Shown: in pieces, positions 29,475 to 38,755 of the stretch | Numbering within the stretch: the stretch's first letter is position 1 | Layout: each line of letters begins with the position of its first letter | From: Novosphingobium ovatum | GTDB lineage: Bacteria > Pseudomonadota > Alphaproteobacteria > Sphingomonadales > Sphingomonadaceae | Reading direction: 5' to 3' | NCBI RefSeq assembly: GCF_009909235.1 | Contig: NZ_JAAAPO010000001.1 | Coordinates: 806,001-870,000, forward strand | DNA length: 64,000 nucleotides | Made by a program: the position numbers and the translations under genes | The notes under the pieces: generated by a model | Told to the model about the DNA's origin: nothing | The model's input: only the letters and a program-made list of their open reading frames with translations | Databases searched by the model: none

Positions 29475-30278
29475 TTAGCCCTCCAGACAGGCCAGCACTT
29501 CATAGGCCAGCACCGCGCCGGCCACCGCTGCGTTCAGGCTGTCGGCGCGGCCCTTCATTGGCATGGTCACGCGCAGGTCACAGGCCAGTTCATAGTCTTC
29601 GGGCAGGCCGCGCGATTCGTTGCCCACCATGACAAAGCACGGCCTGGCATAGGGCGCGCCGCGATAGGGCACCGCCTCGCGCAGGCTGGCCGCGACCAAT
29701 TGGCCGCCGCGCCCGTCACGCAGCCACGGCAGGAATTCCTCCCAGCGGGTTTGCACCAGATGCTGGGTGAAAATGGCGCCCATGCTGGCGCGCACCGCCT
29801 CGACGCTGAACGGGTCAACGCAGTCGTCGATCAGGATCAAGCCGCCCGCACCCACCGCGTCCGCCGTGCGCAGCATCGTGCCCAGGTTGCCCGGATCACG
29901 CATCGCCTGCGCCACCAGCCACAGTGGCGCGGCATGGCGGTCCACGCCCGCCAGTGATGTGTCGAATTCGGCAAACACACCGCACACCGCCTGCGGATTG
30001 TCCTTGCCCGTGATCTTGGCCAGAATGTCGTCGGTGGTTTCGATGATTTCGCCACCATTGGCGTCAACGGCGGCTTCCAGTTCGTCCAGCAGGGGGTGCG
30101 CGTCGCGTCCCTGCGCCATCACCAGCGTTTGCGGTAGGCGGCCCATGTCGCGCGCATCGGTCAACAGGCGCAGGCCCTCCGCCAGAAACAGGCCCTCGCG
30201 CTTGCGGTGCTTTTTTTCACGCAGCGAGCGCAGCAGTTTGACAGTGGGATTGGAAAAACCGGTAATCGCGCGGCGCAT
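29475..30278 (-). CDS. TrmH/SpoU family RNA 2'-O-methyltransferase
   Basis: 267 residues. An N-terminal substrate-binding module (LRSLREKKHRKREGLFLAEG) precedes the SPOUT knot: QAMRDPGNLGTMLRTADAVG, CFVMVGNESRGLPEDYEL (motif 2) and MPMKGRADSLNAAVAGAVL (motif 3). Such enzymes use S-adenosylmethionine to methylate ribose in rRNA or tRNA. The exact target is not clear. Confidence 0.92.
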   Translation of the reverse strand: MRRAITGFSNPTVKLLRSLREKKHRKREGLFLAEGLRLLTDARDMGRLPQTLVMAQGRDAHPLLDELEAAVDANGGEIIETTDDILAKITGKDNPQAVCGVFAEFDTSLAGVDRHAAPLWLVAQAMRDPGNLGTMLRTADAVGAGGLILIDDCVDPFSVEAVRASMGAIFTQHLVQTRWEEFLPWLRDGRGGQLVAASLREAVPYRGAPYARPCFVMVGNESRGLPEDYELACDLRVTMPMKGRADSLNAAVAGAVLAYEVLACLEG

Positions 30279-30410
30279 GGATCAGCCTGTCAGCAAGGGA
30301 AAGGGGCGCGCGGCCAACAGCATCAGCCGCAACAGCGCCGGCACCGCCCCTATAGGCTGACGGGCGCGCAATCAATCCTTGGGTGACAGGCAGGCATTGG
30401 TCGGGCGCGG

Positions 30411-30689
30411 TCAATCCTCGCCGAAACCGTCCTTGACCAGACCCGACAGCTTGGCCAGCGCCATGTCGGCATCCTCGCCGCGCACGGTGATTTCCACCGT
30501 GTCGCCGCGCGCCGCGCCCAGCATCATCAGCCCCAGAATCGAGCCACCGGCCGCCTCGGTCCCGTCCTTGGCGACGGTAACCTCCAACCCCGTGGGCAAC
30601 ATCGCCACCATGTTGACGAACTTGGCGCTGGCGCGCGCATGCAGTCCCTTGGCGTTGACGATTTCAATCGTTTCGCGTGCCTCTGCCAT
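30411..30689 (-). CDS. ptsH: HPr-like phosphocarrier protein
   Basis: 92 residues. KGLHARASAKFV contains the phospho-His H17, and GGSILGLMMLGA contains the HprK-target Ser S50. Likely accepts phosphate from an EI and passes it to EIIA-Man; the regulatory Ser is kept. Start ATG 30689 follows a GTG one codon earlier. It lies 11 bp after the EIIA-Man gene and ends the chvI-chvG-hprK-rapZ-EIIA-ptsH run. Confidence 0.95.
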   Translation of the reverse strand: MAEARETIEIVNAKGLHARASAKFVNMVAMLPTGLEVTVAKDGTEAAGGSILGLMMLGAARGDTVEITVRGEDADMALAKLSGLVKDGFGED

Positions 30690-30700
30690 CACACCCTCTC

Positions 30701-31105
30701 TCAGGCATCTTGTCCCAGAAATTCGGACGCTATGGTTATGTAATTGCGTCCTGCGTCGCGTGCGGCCACGGTTGCCGCCTGCACGCCGCCTGTCTTGCGC
30801 GCGCCTGCCAGCCGGATCAGCATCGGCAGGTTGATGCCCGCGATCACCTCGACCTTGCCCGCCTGCATCAACGAGATCGCCAGATTGGACGGCGTGCCGC
30901 CAAACAGGTCGGTCAGGATGATCGCGCCTTCGCCGGTGTCGACCACGCGGATCGCATCGGCGATTTCGCGGCGGCGGCGTTCGACGTCATCGTTGGGGCC
31001 GATGCAAACGGTCGCGACCTGTTCCTGCCGGCCCACCACATGCTCCATGGCATGGACGAATTCTTCGGCCAGCTTGCCGTGTGTCACCAGGATCAGACCG
31101 ATCAT
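30701..31105 (-). CDS. PTS EIIA component, mannose (ManX) family
   Basis: 134 residues starting MIGLILVTHGKLAEEFVHAM. H9 in VTHGK is the phosphorylation site, and ILTDLFGGTPSNLAISLM is the EIIA-Man signature. No EIIB, EIIC or EIID genes accompany it, so a transport role is unlikely and a regulatory role in the HPr/HprK system is inferred. Confidence 0.94.
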   Translation of the reverse strand: MIGLILVTHGKLAEEFVHAMEHVVGRQEQVATVCIGPNDDVERRRREIADAIRVVDTGEGAIILTDLFGGTPSNLAISLMQAGKVEVIAGINLPMLIRLAGARKTGGVQAATVAARDAGRNYITIASEFLGQDA

Positions 31106-31182
31106 GCGGAAAATAGGCTCCGGTAGTGGGGCCTGTGCGCCGGCGGCCAATCAGGCCATCCGACACAAGGCGGGCATTGGGG

Positions 31183-32130
31183 TTAGCGCGTGGTCGCGCC
31201 TTCGACAAGGTCAGCCGCGCGCGAACCCAGATTGCGGTGCAATATTGTGAGGGAAAACCCCGAAGCGCGCAAGGCGGCGGAGATCTGTTCGGCCATGAAC
31301 ACCGACCGGTGGCGCCCCCCGGTGCAGCCAAAGGCGACATGGACATAGGCTTTGCCCTGCGCGCGAAAACGGGGCAGCACGGTCAGCAACAGATCGCGGA
31401 TCTGGACATAGGCGGTGTCGAATGCGGGGTCCTGACGGATGAAATCGCCCACCGCCGCCTCGCGCCCGGTCATGGGGCGCAGCACCGTGTCCCAGTGCGG
31501 GTTGTTCAAAAACCGCATGTCGAACACGAAATCGGCCACCGGCGGCATCCCGCGCGAAAAGCCGAAGCTGCTGACGGTCAACGTCAATTCCGGGCCGGAA
31601 TCGGGCGAAAACTGTTCGCGGATCGCCTGTTGCAGCTGATTGGCGCTGAACATCGTCGAATTGATGACGATGTCGGCCCAGCGGCGCAGCGGCTCCATCA
31701 TCTCGCGCTCGGCGTTGATGCCGGCGACCACGGGCAGGTCGCTGGCCATCGGGTGACGGCGGCGCGTTTCGTTATAGCGGCGCTCCAGTTCTCCGGTGGC
31801 GCAGTCCAGATACAGCGTGGTCAGCTCCAGATCGGCGCGCGCCGTCAGCCGTTTGACCAACTGGATCACCTCATGCGGGTTGAACCCACGGGTGCGCGAA
31901 TCGAACCCAATCGCCAGCGGCGCGTGGATCGCGCCATCACCTGCCGGCGCCTCACCGCTGTCGATCAGGCGGTCCAGCAGGCGGATGGGAAAGTTGTCGA
32001 TCGTCTCCCAGCCCAGATCTTCCAGCACGTTGAGCGCGGTTGTCTTGCCCGCGCCCAGCACGCCAGTAACCAGCAGCACGCGTTGTCGTGCAGAAGCGGG
32101 GGCTTTGTCTGAGGTTAGGATGGCGACCAT
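31183..32130 (-). CDS. rapZ: RNase adapter RapZ-like nucleotide-binding protein
   Basis: 315 residues. Walker A GVLGAGKT at 23-30, DNFPIRLLDRL, GFDSRTRGFNP (the conserved DSR motif) and C-terminal VAFGCTGGRHRSVFMAEQ, the highly conserved RapZ motif. In E. coli RapZ directs RNase E to GlmZ; in alphaproteobacteria the target is not established. It lies downstream of hprK by 85 bp. Confidence 0.95.
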   Translation of the reverse strand: MVAILTSDKAPASARQRVLLVTGVLGAGKTTALNVLEDLGWETIDNFPIRLLDRLIDSGEAPAGDGAIHAPLAIGFDSRTRGFNPHEVIQLVKRLTARADLELTTLYLDCATGELERRYNETRRRHPMASDLPVVAGINAEREMMEPLRRWADIVINSTMFSANQLQQAIREQFSPDSGPELTLTVSSFGFSRGMPPVADFVFDMRFLNNPHWDTVLRPMTGREAAVGDFIRQDPAFDTAYVQIRDLLLTVLPRFRAQGKAYVHVAFGCTGGRHRSVFMAEQISAALRASGFSLTILHRNLGSRAADLVEGATTR

Positions 32131-32215
32131 GGTGCGTTCTACTGCGCCGGGCCCGCGCAAAAGGAAAGCCCCGTCATGCTATAGGCCCACAAGATTGCCG
32201 CTTTTTATGGCCTCT

Positions 32216-32656
32216 TTACGTGACTTGCCGGAGCGGCAGGCCGTGATGGGCCAACGCCATTTCCGCCCGCAGCGCCAGCACCGGGCTGTCTGGCCACAGG
32301 CGGATGACCGGCAATGGCACGCCATGCAGCGTGGTGATGGGGGCAGACTCGATAAAGCGCGGGGCCAGCACGTCCAGCCGCAGCACCAGCGCCACCGGCG
32401 CGCGATCGCACACCGGCATGGGCAACAGACCCAGATTGCGCACTTCGATCAGGCCGCGCGTGCGAGGGTGGGGCAGGGCGATCAACCCGTCGCCGTCCGG
32501 TTGCAGCAATATGCCATCATCGCCCACCAGCACTGCGCCGCGATCCATCAGCCCCAGCGCCAGACTGGATTTGCCGATACCGGGCGGCCCTTCGATCAGC
32601 ACCGCGCGCCCGCCGATCACGACGCAACTGGCCTGATGCGGGACGGGCGGGCTCAT
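32216..32656 (-). CDS. hprK: short HPr kinase/phosphorylase C-terminal-type protein
   Basis: 146 residues, about half of the Firmicutes enzyme: only the catalytic C-terminal domain is present. Walker A GPPGIGKS at 23-30, then VGDDGILLQ and IEVRNLGLLPMP, the HprK signature. Truncation of this kind is usual in alphaproteobacteria, where it is thought to act as a kinase on the Ser site of HPr. Overlaps the chvG stop by 4 bp. Confidence 0.92.
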   Translation of the reverse strand: MSPPVPHQASCVVIGGRAVLIEGPPGIGKSSLALGLMDRGAVLVGDDGILLQPDGDGLIALPHPRTRGLIEVRNLGLLPMPVCDRAPVALVLRLDVLAPRFIESAPITTLHGVPLPVIRLWPDSPVLALRAEMALAHHGLPLRQVT

Positions 32657-34290
32657 TCGGTTTCCTCTCCGGGCGGGGCATAGGCGGGCAGGCGGATCAC
32701 CAGTCGCGCGCCGATCCGGCCATGGTCGCGGTCAATGCGCGGCTCTTGCGCGGTCAGCGTGCCGTCATGGGCCTCGATGATGGTGCGGGCAATCGCCAGA
32801 CCCAGCCCGGAATGGGCGCCGAAATCCTCGGTCGCGGGGCGCAGGGAATGGAACCGCTCGAATACCCGCTCGCGCTGGTGCGGCGGGATGCCGGGGCCTT
32901 CGTCCTCCACCTCCAGCGTCACTTCGCCGCCATCGCCATGGACGCTGACCACCACCGTGCCATCGGGCGGCGAGAACGAGACGGCATTGTCGATCAGATT
33001 GTGCAGCACCCGCTCCAGCCGGGCGGGCGCGCCGTCGACCAGAGTGGGCTCGGTGCCACGCTGGACGATCCGCAATTGGCACGCGCCATTGGCCCCCCGC
33101 CGCGTGCGTTCCCCCGCCAATTCCACGGCCAGCGCGTGCATGTCCACGGGCACAAAGGTGGTGCGCGACAGTTCCGCATCGATCCGGCTTGCCTCGGCGA
33201 TTTCGGTCACCAGACGGTCAATGCGCTGCACATCGTGGTGGGCGATGTCGGCCAATTGGCGGCGCAGATCAGGATCATCCACCTTGTCCAGCGATTCCAG
33301 CGCGCTGCGCAAGCTGGCCAACGGGTTCTTGATCTCGTGCGCGACATCGGCGGCAAAGCGTTCGACCGCATCCATGCGCTGATGCAGGGCGCGCGTCATG
33401 TCGGACAGGGCGCGGGCCAGCAGGCCGATCTCGTCGCCGCGTTCGGGCAGGCGCGGCACCACCACCGCGCGGTCACGCCCCAGCCGTACCCGCACCGCCG
33501 ATCGCACCAGCCCGCGCAGGGGCTGGACAATGGTGCGCGCCAGAAACAGCGACAGGAACACCGTCAGCAACAGCGCCGCCAGCACCACCAGCGCAAAGGT
33601 CTGGCGTGCGTCGCGCACTGATTGGGTGATGTCGCGGTCATTCGACAGGATCAGCAAGGTGCCGCGAAAAGCGCGTCGACCCGGCCACATGCTGGCGGTT
33701 TCGGGCTGGACGGGGGTGGCGGCGGTGATGATCGGCGTGCGGTCGCTGGCATAGCGTAACTGCACCACGGTGCCGGGCAGTTTGCTGGCCAGGGCGATTT
33801 CGGGCCAGTGGGCAGCTGAGTCCACGACGGGGGGCTCGGCATAGGGGCGCACTTGGGGCGCACCCAGAACCCAGTCCATCCCCCGGTCCAGCAGCCGCGC
33901 CGCCCAGGCCAGCACACTGTCCTGCTCGGGGTCGACCAGAGCAAAGGACGGGCCCGTCGGCGACAGGGCAAAGCTGTCGGCCACCAGCTGCCCTTGTTCG
34001 TCATACAGCCGCAAGCGCCAGTGCTGGTCTGCGCCCACCTGCGTCAACAGGCTGTCGCGCCGCTCGGCGGTGGGCAGGCGGGCCAAAGCCGCACCGATGA
34101 CCTCGGCGCTGGTGCGGGCGTGACGGAACCTTTCGGCCAGCAACTGGTTGCGGTACGAATCCAGATACAGCAGGCTGAATGCCAGAATGGCAAAGGCGAT
34201 GACATTCATCACCAGAATACGTGTCGTCAGCGATACGCCGCGCCATGGCGGTGGCCGGTGGCGGCGGGCAGGGGTGGCTGGCGACATCAT
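32653..34290 (-). CDS. chvG: ChvG-type sensor histidine kinase
   Basis: 545 residues. Two membrane helices (about 24-42 and 231-250) bracket a periplasmic sensor region, followed by a HAMP domain and a HisKA box [16 protein letters not shown] with the phospho-His H317. ATP-binding features: [12 protein letters not shown] (N box), [17 protein letters not shown] (G1) and [12 protein letters not shown] (G2). Known ChvG proteins respond to acidic pH or host signals with ChvI. Overlaps the chvI stop (ATGA). Confidence 0.95.
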   Translation of the reverse strand: MMSPATPARRHRPPPWRGVSLTTRILVMNVIAFAILAFSLLYLDSYRNQLLAERFRHARTSAEVIGAALARLPTAERRDSLLTQVGADQHWRLRLYDEQGQLVADSFALSPTGPSFALVDPEQDSVLAWAARLLDRGMDWVLGAPQVRPYAEPPVVDSAAHWPEIALASKLPGTVVQLRYASDRTPIITAATPVQPETASMWPGRRAFRGTLLILSNDRDITQSVRDARQTFALVVLAALLLTVFLSLFLARTIVQPLRGLVRSAVRVRLGRDRAVVVPRLPERGDEIGLLARALSDMTRALHQRMDAVERFAADVAHEIKNPLASLRSALESLDKVDDPDLRRQLADIAHHDVQRIDRLVTEIAEASRIDAELSRTTFVPVDMHALAVELAGERTRRGANGACQLRIVQRGTEPTLVDGAPARLERVLHNLIDNAVSFSPPDGTVVVSVHGDGGEVTLEVEDEGPGIPPHQRERVFERFHSLRPATEDFGAHSGLGLAIARTIIEAHDGTLTAQEPRIDRDHGRIGARLVIRLPAYAPPGEETE

Positions 34291-35072
34291 CCGTCGGTAA
34301 ACGAATAGCCCGCGCCATACAGCGTTTCGATCGCGGAAAAAGCCGGATCGACCGCGCGGAATTTGCGCCGCAACCGTTTGATATGCGAATCGATGGTGCG
34401 ATCATCGACATAGATGTCGTCGCTATACGCGCAGTCCATCAGTTGATTGCGGCTGCGGATGACGCCGGGGCGCTGGGCCAGCGCCTCCAGAATCAGGAAT
34501 TCGGTGACCGTCAGCGACACCGGCTGCCCGGCCCAGCGCACCTCGTGGCGGGCCGGGTCCATCGCCAACCGCCCCCGGTGGACCGTCTCGCTGGGGGCGG
34601 GATCGGCGCTTTCGGCCTCGTCCTTGCGGGCCAGTTCGACGCGGCGCAGGATGGCGCGGATGCGTGCCACCAACAGGCGCTGGCTGAACGGTTTGGTGAT
34701 ATAGTCATCCGCCCCCATCGCCAGACCCAGCGCCTCGTCGGGCTCCTCGTCCTTGCTGGTCAGGAAAATGACCGGCAGCGCCGATTTTTCCCGCAGGCGC
34801 TGCAACAGTTCCAGCCCGTCCATGCCCGGCATTTTGATGTCAAACACCGCCAGATCGGGCGGATTGTCCAGCAGCGCCCGCAGCGCCGTCGCGCCATCGG
34901 CATAAACCCGCGTGGCGAAGCCTTCGGCCATCAGCCCGATCGACACGCTGGTCAGGATGTTGCGGTCATCATCGACCAGCGCGATCGTCTGGCGCGGGGC
35001 GTCGTCGGCTGGTGTTTGACGCGTGGACGCGTCCGGGGCGGCTTCGGGCGTGGGGCTGTTGGGCTCGACCAT
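34287..35072 (-). CDS. chvI: ChvI-type response regulator
   Basis: 261 residues from ATG 35072; ATGs at 35090 and 35117 are alternatives and none has a clear ribosome site. The receiver has [11 protein letters not shown], the phospho-Asp D78 ([11 protein letters not shown]) and K126 (ITKPFSQR). An OmpR-type winged helix follows: [34 protein letters not shown]. Divergent from pckA, the same arrangement reported in other alphaproteobacteria where ChvI influences pckA expression. Confidence 0.93.
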   Translation of the reverse strand: MVEPNSPTPEAAPDASTRQTPADDAPRQTIALVDDDRNILTSVSIGLMAEGFATRVYADGATALRALLDNPPDLAVFDIKMPGMDGLELLQRLREKSALPVIFLTSKDEEPDEALGLAMGADDYITKPFSQRLLVARIRAILRRVELARKDEAESADPAPSETVHRGRLAMDPARHEVRWAGQPVSLTVTEFLILEALAQRPGVIRSRNQLMDCAYSDDIYVDDRTIDSHIKRLRRKFRAVDPAFSAIETLYGAGYSFTDG

Positions 35073-35462
35073 ATCAGGGGCGCGCGGCATCCGGCTGGTA
35101 AAAGGGACAGGCCCCATGCGTTACCCAAGCCGCAGCGCCAAGGCAATCACGCATGCTGTCCGCGCGCGTGATCGGCCGGGCGCCGCGGGGTTGCGGGCGG
35201 CGGCGGATCATGCCGATATCTTCGGGCAAATGCGTCAATATCCGCGTGATGAACGATTGCGCCGCGATTGTGTCGGGAATCTTGATTTTGCCCATTTGAC
35301 GCGCGCCCAAGGCTGCATTATGCGCGAAACCGACACTCGCATTCGTATGCGTTTCCCATTTTTGTGCTGCGGCGCAATGGTGCAATGCAAAATACGTTTG
35401 CGGGAACCACATCCTTAGCATCCGGAACCCCCTTCCGGATGGTCCTACTTCGGGAGACTACG
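35073..35462. other. chvI-pckA divergent intergenic region
   Basis: About 390 bp (345 if the farthest ATG is used for chvI) without a gene. It contains a CGCAT-TCGT-ATGCG dyad at 35338-35351, a repeated GCAATG pair at 35380-35395, and the perfect hairpin at 35420-35440. It must hold both promoters. No RNA gene is recognisable. Confidence 0.6.
35420..35440 (+). promoter_or_regulatory. perfect hairpin in the pckA leader
   Basis: ATCCGGAA and TTCCGGAT form a perfect 8-bp stem with a CCCCC loop, 11 bases upstream of the GGGAG ribosome site of pckA. It could be an operator dyad or an RNA hairpin in the leader; it is not followed by a T-run. Confidence 0.55.
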
Positions 35463-37073
35463 TTGACTGCCTCGCTCAGCTATCCGCTTGACCGTCAGGG
35501 CATTGCCACCTCGGCCGAGATCTTTGCCAACCTGGGCACCGCGCCGCTGGTGGAGCACGCGCTTGCCAAAGGTGAGGGCATTCTGACCAAGGACGGCGCG
35601 CTGCTGGTCGACACCGGCAAGTTTACCGGGCGCAGCGTCAAGGACAAGTATATCGTCCGCGACGAGGTGACCGAGGCCGCCGTCAACTGGGGCGCCATCA
35701 ACCAGCCGATGAGCCGCGAGCACTGGGCCAACCTCAAGGCGGACTTCCTGGAGGCGATCAAGGACCAGAAGCAGCTGTATGTGGCCGACCTGTTCGGCGG
35801 TTCGCAGCCCGAATATCGCGTCAATGTGCGCGTCATCACCCAGATGGCCTGGCACAGCCTGTTTGTGCGCACCCTGCTGGTGCGTCCCAAGGCTGAGGAA
35901 CTGGCGAATTTCATCCCCGAATACACCATCATCAACCTGCCCAGCTTCAAGGCCAATCCGGAACGTCACGGCTGCCGCAGCGACACGGTGATCTCGGTCA
36001 ATTTTGCCGAGAAGCTGATCCTGATCGGCAACACCGAATATTCGGGCGAGATGAAGAAGGGCGTGTTCGGCCTGCTCAACTTCCTGCTGCCGGCGCAAGG
36101 CGTGATGCCGATGCACTGTTCGGCCAACATTGGCCCGGATGGCGACACGGCGATCTTCTTCGGCCTGTCCGGCACAGGCAAGACGACGCTGTCGGCGGAC
36201 GCCTCGCGCACGCTGATCGGTGACGACGAGCACGGCTGGTCGGACTCGGCGGTCTTCAACTTCGAAGGCGGCTGCTATGCCAAGATGATCAACCTCTCGG
36301 CCGAGGGCGAGCCGGAGATCTATGCCACGACCAAGATGTTCGGCACGATCCTGGAGAACGTGACGGTCGACATGGCTACGCGCGAGCTGGACTTTACCGA
36401 CGCCAGCAAGACCGAGAACACCCGCGGCGCCTATCCGATCGACTTCATCCCCAACGCCAGCGTCGACAATCTGGGCCCGGTGCCCAAGAACGTGATCTTC
36501 CTGACGGCGGACGCCTATGGCGTGCTGCCCCCGATCGCGCGTCTGACGCCCGAACAGGCGATGTACCACTTCCTGTCGGGCTACACCGCCAAGGTGGCGG
36601 GCACCGAAATCGGCGTGACCGAGCCGCAGGCGACCTTCAGCACCTGCTTTGGCGCTGCCTTCATGCCGCGTCACCCCTCGGTGTACGGCAACCTGCTCAA
36701 GGAGCGCATCAACAAGGGCGGCGTGAAGTGCTGGCTGGTCAACACCGGCTGGTCGGGCGGCAAGGCCACGCAGGAAGGCATCAAGCGCATGCCGATCAAG
36801 GCCACCCGCGCCCTGCTGAACGCGGCGCTGGACGGCTCGCTGAACGAGGTCGAGTTCAAGAAGGACCCGATCTTCGGCTTTGAAGTGCCGGTGTCGGTGC
36901 CGGGCGTGGACAGCAAGCTGCTGGATCCGCGCGGCGCATGGGCCAATGCCGCCGAATATGACAAGACCGCCGCCGAACTGGCTGGCAAGTTCGTCGAGAA
37001 CTTTGCCCAGTTCGCCGACCATGTGGACGAGGCCGTGCGTGCCGCCGCCCCTGTGGTGCCGGTGACGGCCTAA
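35463..37073 (+). CDS. pckA: phosphoenolpyruvate carboxykinase (ATP)
   Basis: 536 residues from TTG 35463 with GGGAG six bases upstream; other starts give non-family leaders. [15 protein letters not shown] is the P-loop (234-241), [18 protein letters not shown] the metal and substrate loop, and [17 protein letters not shown] the conserved C-terminal region. It decarboxylates oxaloacetate to phosphoenolpyruvate for gluconeogenesis. Codon use is strongly biased toward GC-ending codons (few rare codons), suggesting high expression. The leader carries a perfect hairpin. Confidence 0.97.
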   Translation: MTASLSYPLDRQGIATSAEIFANLGTAPLVEHALAKGEGILTKDGALLVDTGKFTGRSVKDKYIVRDEVTEAAVNWGAINQPMSREHWANLKADFLEAIKDQKQLYVADLFGGSQPEYRVNVRVITQMAWHSLFVRTLLVRPKAEELANFIPEYTIINLPSFKANPERHGCRSDTVISVNFAEKLILIGNTEYSGEMKKGVFGLLNFLLPAQGVMPMHCSANIGPDGDTAIFFGLSGTGKTTLSADASRTLIGDDEHGWSDSAVFNFEGGCYAKMINLSAEGEPEIYATTKMFGTILENVTVDMATRELDFTDASKTENTRGAYPIDFIPNASVDNLGPVPKNVIFLTADAYGVLPPIARLTPEQAMYHFLSGYTAKVAGTEIGVTEPQATFSTCFGAAFMPRHPSVYGNLLKERINKGGVKCWLVNTGWSGGKATQEGIKRMPIKATRALLNAALDGSLNEVEFKKDPIFGFEVPVSVPGVDSKLLDPRGAWANAAEYDKTAAELAGKFVENFAQFADHVDEAVRAAAPVVPVTA

Positions 37074-37148
37074 GCGATCGGCGGGGCGCTGGCGTCCCGC
37101 CACGCCAGACCGGGGCGGCCACACACCGCCCCATACGGTTGGAGAGGA

Positions 37149-37186
37149 GCGCCGGTGGCCACGCAGCCGCCGGCGCATCTCTTTTT
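37149..37186 (+). terminator. Rho-independent terminator of pckA
   Basis: GCGCCGGTGG pairs with CCGCCGGCGC (10 bp with one U-G pair) around an 8-nt loop, followed by ATCTCTTTTT. It lies 76 bp after the pckA stop. Confidence 0.8.
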
Positions 37187-37290
37187 CCGGGCGCCGTGCA
37201 AACCGCGCGCGCATGCCAACAGACCATTGGCGTGTCGGGCAAAACTATGGCATTAAAGCGGCATTAACCAATGGCCATAGGGGCAATAGC

Positions 37291-37650
37291 ATGAGCGTGC
37301 TGGATAGTGTGTTGAGCCAATTGGGCGGTAACGTCGACATCGCCTCGATCGCGGCCAAGGTGGGGATTGATCCTGCTGTGGCGCAGAATGCCGTGGCCGC
37401 GCTGTCGCAGGCCCATGCACAGCCGGGCGACACGGTGGATGCCGCCGCCGCGCAGACCGGGCTGGATGCGGCCACGCTGCAACAGGTGATCGGTGCCATG
37501 GGGGGCGAGAGCAATCTGGGCCAGTTGGCGCAGCAGGTTGTTGGCCATCCGCAGTTTCAAAGCGTTCTGGGCATGCTGGACCGCAATGGCGATGGCAGCG
37601 CGATCGACGACGTGCTGGGCATGGCCAAGGGCTTTTTCGGCAAATCCTGA
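37291..37650 (+). CDS. small Ala/Gln-rich protein with EF-hand-like loop
   Basis: 119 residues starting MSVLDSVLSQLGGNVDIAS. Helical, rich in Ala, Gln and Val, with weak similarity to YidB/DUF937-type proteins (helical repeats with short turns). Near the C-terminus LDRNGDGSAIDDVLGMAKGF reads as a DxNxDG calcium-binding-type loop. No signal peptide is seen. The gene precedes a terminator and a second related-looking gene at 37926. Confidence 0.6.
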   Translation: MSVLDSVLSQLGGNVDIASIAAKVGIDPAVAQNAVAALSQAHAQPGDTVDAAAAQTGLDAATLQQVIGAMGGESNLGQLAQQVVGHPQFQSVLGMLDRNGDGSAIDDVLGMAKGFFGKS

Positions 37651-37698
37651 TCCTGATCAGGTCGCGTTGCGCGGCCTGTGATACCGCATCGGGCATAC

Positions 37699-37733
37699 AA
37701 GGCCCCGTGGGACAAGCTGCCTGCGGGGCCTTT
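37699..37733 (+). terminator. Rho-independent terminator-like hairpin
   Basis: AAGGCCCCG pairs with CGGGGCCTT (9 bp) around a 16-nt loop, followed by TCCC. It lies 48 bp after the stop of the small gene at 37291. Confidence 0.6.
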
Positions 37734-37925
37734 CCCTTGCCTATGTGGAGGCTTGTCCGTGGGGTGTCGTAGGTGGGGCGTTGTCCATGGACGACTCGCG
37801 CATGGGGGTGATGGAAAGCATTTCATTTTCAGCGCAATGCGACTTTTGTCGGAAAAACCCCTATTCTCTGTCCAAATTTCTCGCTACCGTGTCTTGTTCG
37901 CGTAACGAGTAGCCCCCACCGTTTC

Positions 37926-38444
37926 ATGCCCATCCTTCCAACCCTGCGTCAAAGTGGCGGTATCGAATCGCTCTCTCGCAAGCTGGGGCAAAAGCCGCCG
38001 GTCACCATGTTGGCTGTGCAGGCGATGCTGCCGTTGCTGTTGGGGGCGTTTCGGCGCGAGTTTGACGCGGCCGGGCGAGGGGCGGCCGGTGTGGCCCATT
38101 TGCGCGATCTGGTGAACCAATATGGCGGCGGCGACATGGCGATGGCCGTCATGGCGCCCGGTCCGCATGATGGGGCCAGCGGGCAGGCGCTGATCGACGC
38201 GATGATGACGCCCTCCTTGCGTGTCAGGCTGTTGGCCCATGTTGACGCGGCCGCGCCGGGGTGGAGTGAGGAGGGCCTGAGCCTTCTGCTGAACCTGCTG
38301 GCCATGTTGGTCGGTGGCTATATGGGGGCCCGGCTTGAAAGCGATGCGCTGGCCAGCGTTGACGCTCTGCCGCAGGTTGAAGCGTGGCTGGCCATTGGCG
38401 CGGCGGCAAACGCGCTTGACTTGCTGGACAATTCCCCGCGTTAA
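37926..38444 (+). CDS. DUF937-like hypothetical protein
   Basis: 172 residues starting MPILPTLRQSGGIESLSRKLG. Mostly helical with conserved-looking MLAVQAMLPLLLGAFRREFD and GGGDMAMAVMAPG. One strongly hydrophobic stretch (LNLLAMLVGGYMG) could be membrane-associated. The similarity to DUF937 is weak and I give no function. A 275-bp gap with an A/T-rich promoter-like stretch precedes it. Confidence 0.55.
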   Translation: MPILPTLRQSGGIESLSRKLGQKPPVTMLAVQAMLPLLLGAFRREFDAAGRGAAGVAHLRDLVNQYGGGDMAMAVMAPGPHDGASGQALIDAMMTPSLRVRLLAHVDAAAPGWSEEGLSLLLNLLAMLVGGYMGARLESDALASVDALPQVEAWLAIGAAANALDLLDNSPR

Positions 38445-38493
38445 TGCACCCATGGTCCGCGTCGGGCCGCCCGGCTTAGCGGAGTATGCCCAG

Positions 38494-38691
38494 ATGATCG
38501 ATGCCATCCTGTCCCTGGCCGTGATGACGGCGGCGGCGCTGGTGGGCGGGGGGATCATCCTGTGGCGGCGTGGCCTGCGGGCAAAGGCTGGGCTGATGTG
38601 GCTGTTGGCGGTGGTGATGGCGGGCAATGTCGTGTTGTGGAGCGCGCCTGTCACTGGCGGTGCAACACTGGCGCAGGCCGCGCGCAGCTGA
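38494..38691 (+). CDS. small membrane protein
   Basis: 65 residues from ATG 38494 with GGAG nine bases upstream. Two hydrophobic helices (about 2-23 and 33-51) separated by RRGLRAKAG. It follows the DUF937-like gene by 49 bp in the same direction and precedes a strong bidirectional terminator. Family unknown. Confidence 0.55.
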   Translation: MIDAILSLAVMTAAALVGGGIILWRRGLRAKAGLMWLLAVVMAGNVVLWSAPVTGGATLAQAARS

Positions 38692-38704
38692 TCCTGACCA
38701 TGAA

Positions 38705-38730
38705 AAAAGGGGGCGTTGCGGCCCCCTTTT
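38705..38730. terminator. bidirectional Rho-independent terminator
   Basis: AAAAGGGGGC pairs perfectly with GCCCCCTTTT around a GTTGCG loop, giving a T-run on both strands. It separates the convergent genes ending at 38691 and 38756. Confidence 0.85.
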
Positions 38731-38755
38731 CGCATTTACCGATGGCCCGCGCCGA

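Noticed and set aside
35073..35462. Small RNA gene in the chvI-pckA gap
   Set aside because: Only dyads and a hairpin are visible; no promoter-terminator pair defines an RNA.
35445..37214. 589-codon open frame antisense to pckA
   Set aside because: Shadow of the strongly biased pckA codons; composition is not protein-like.
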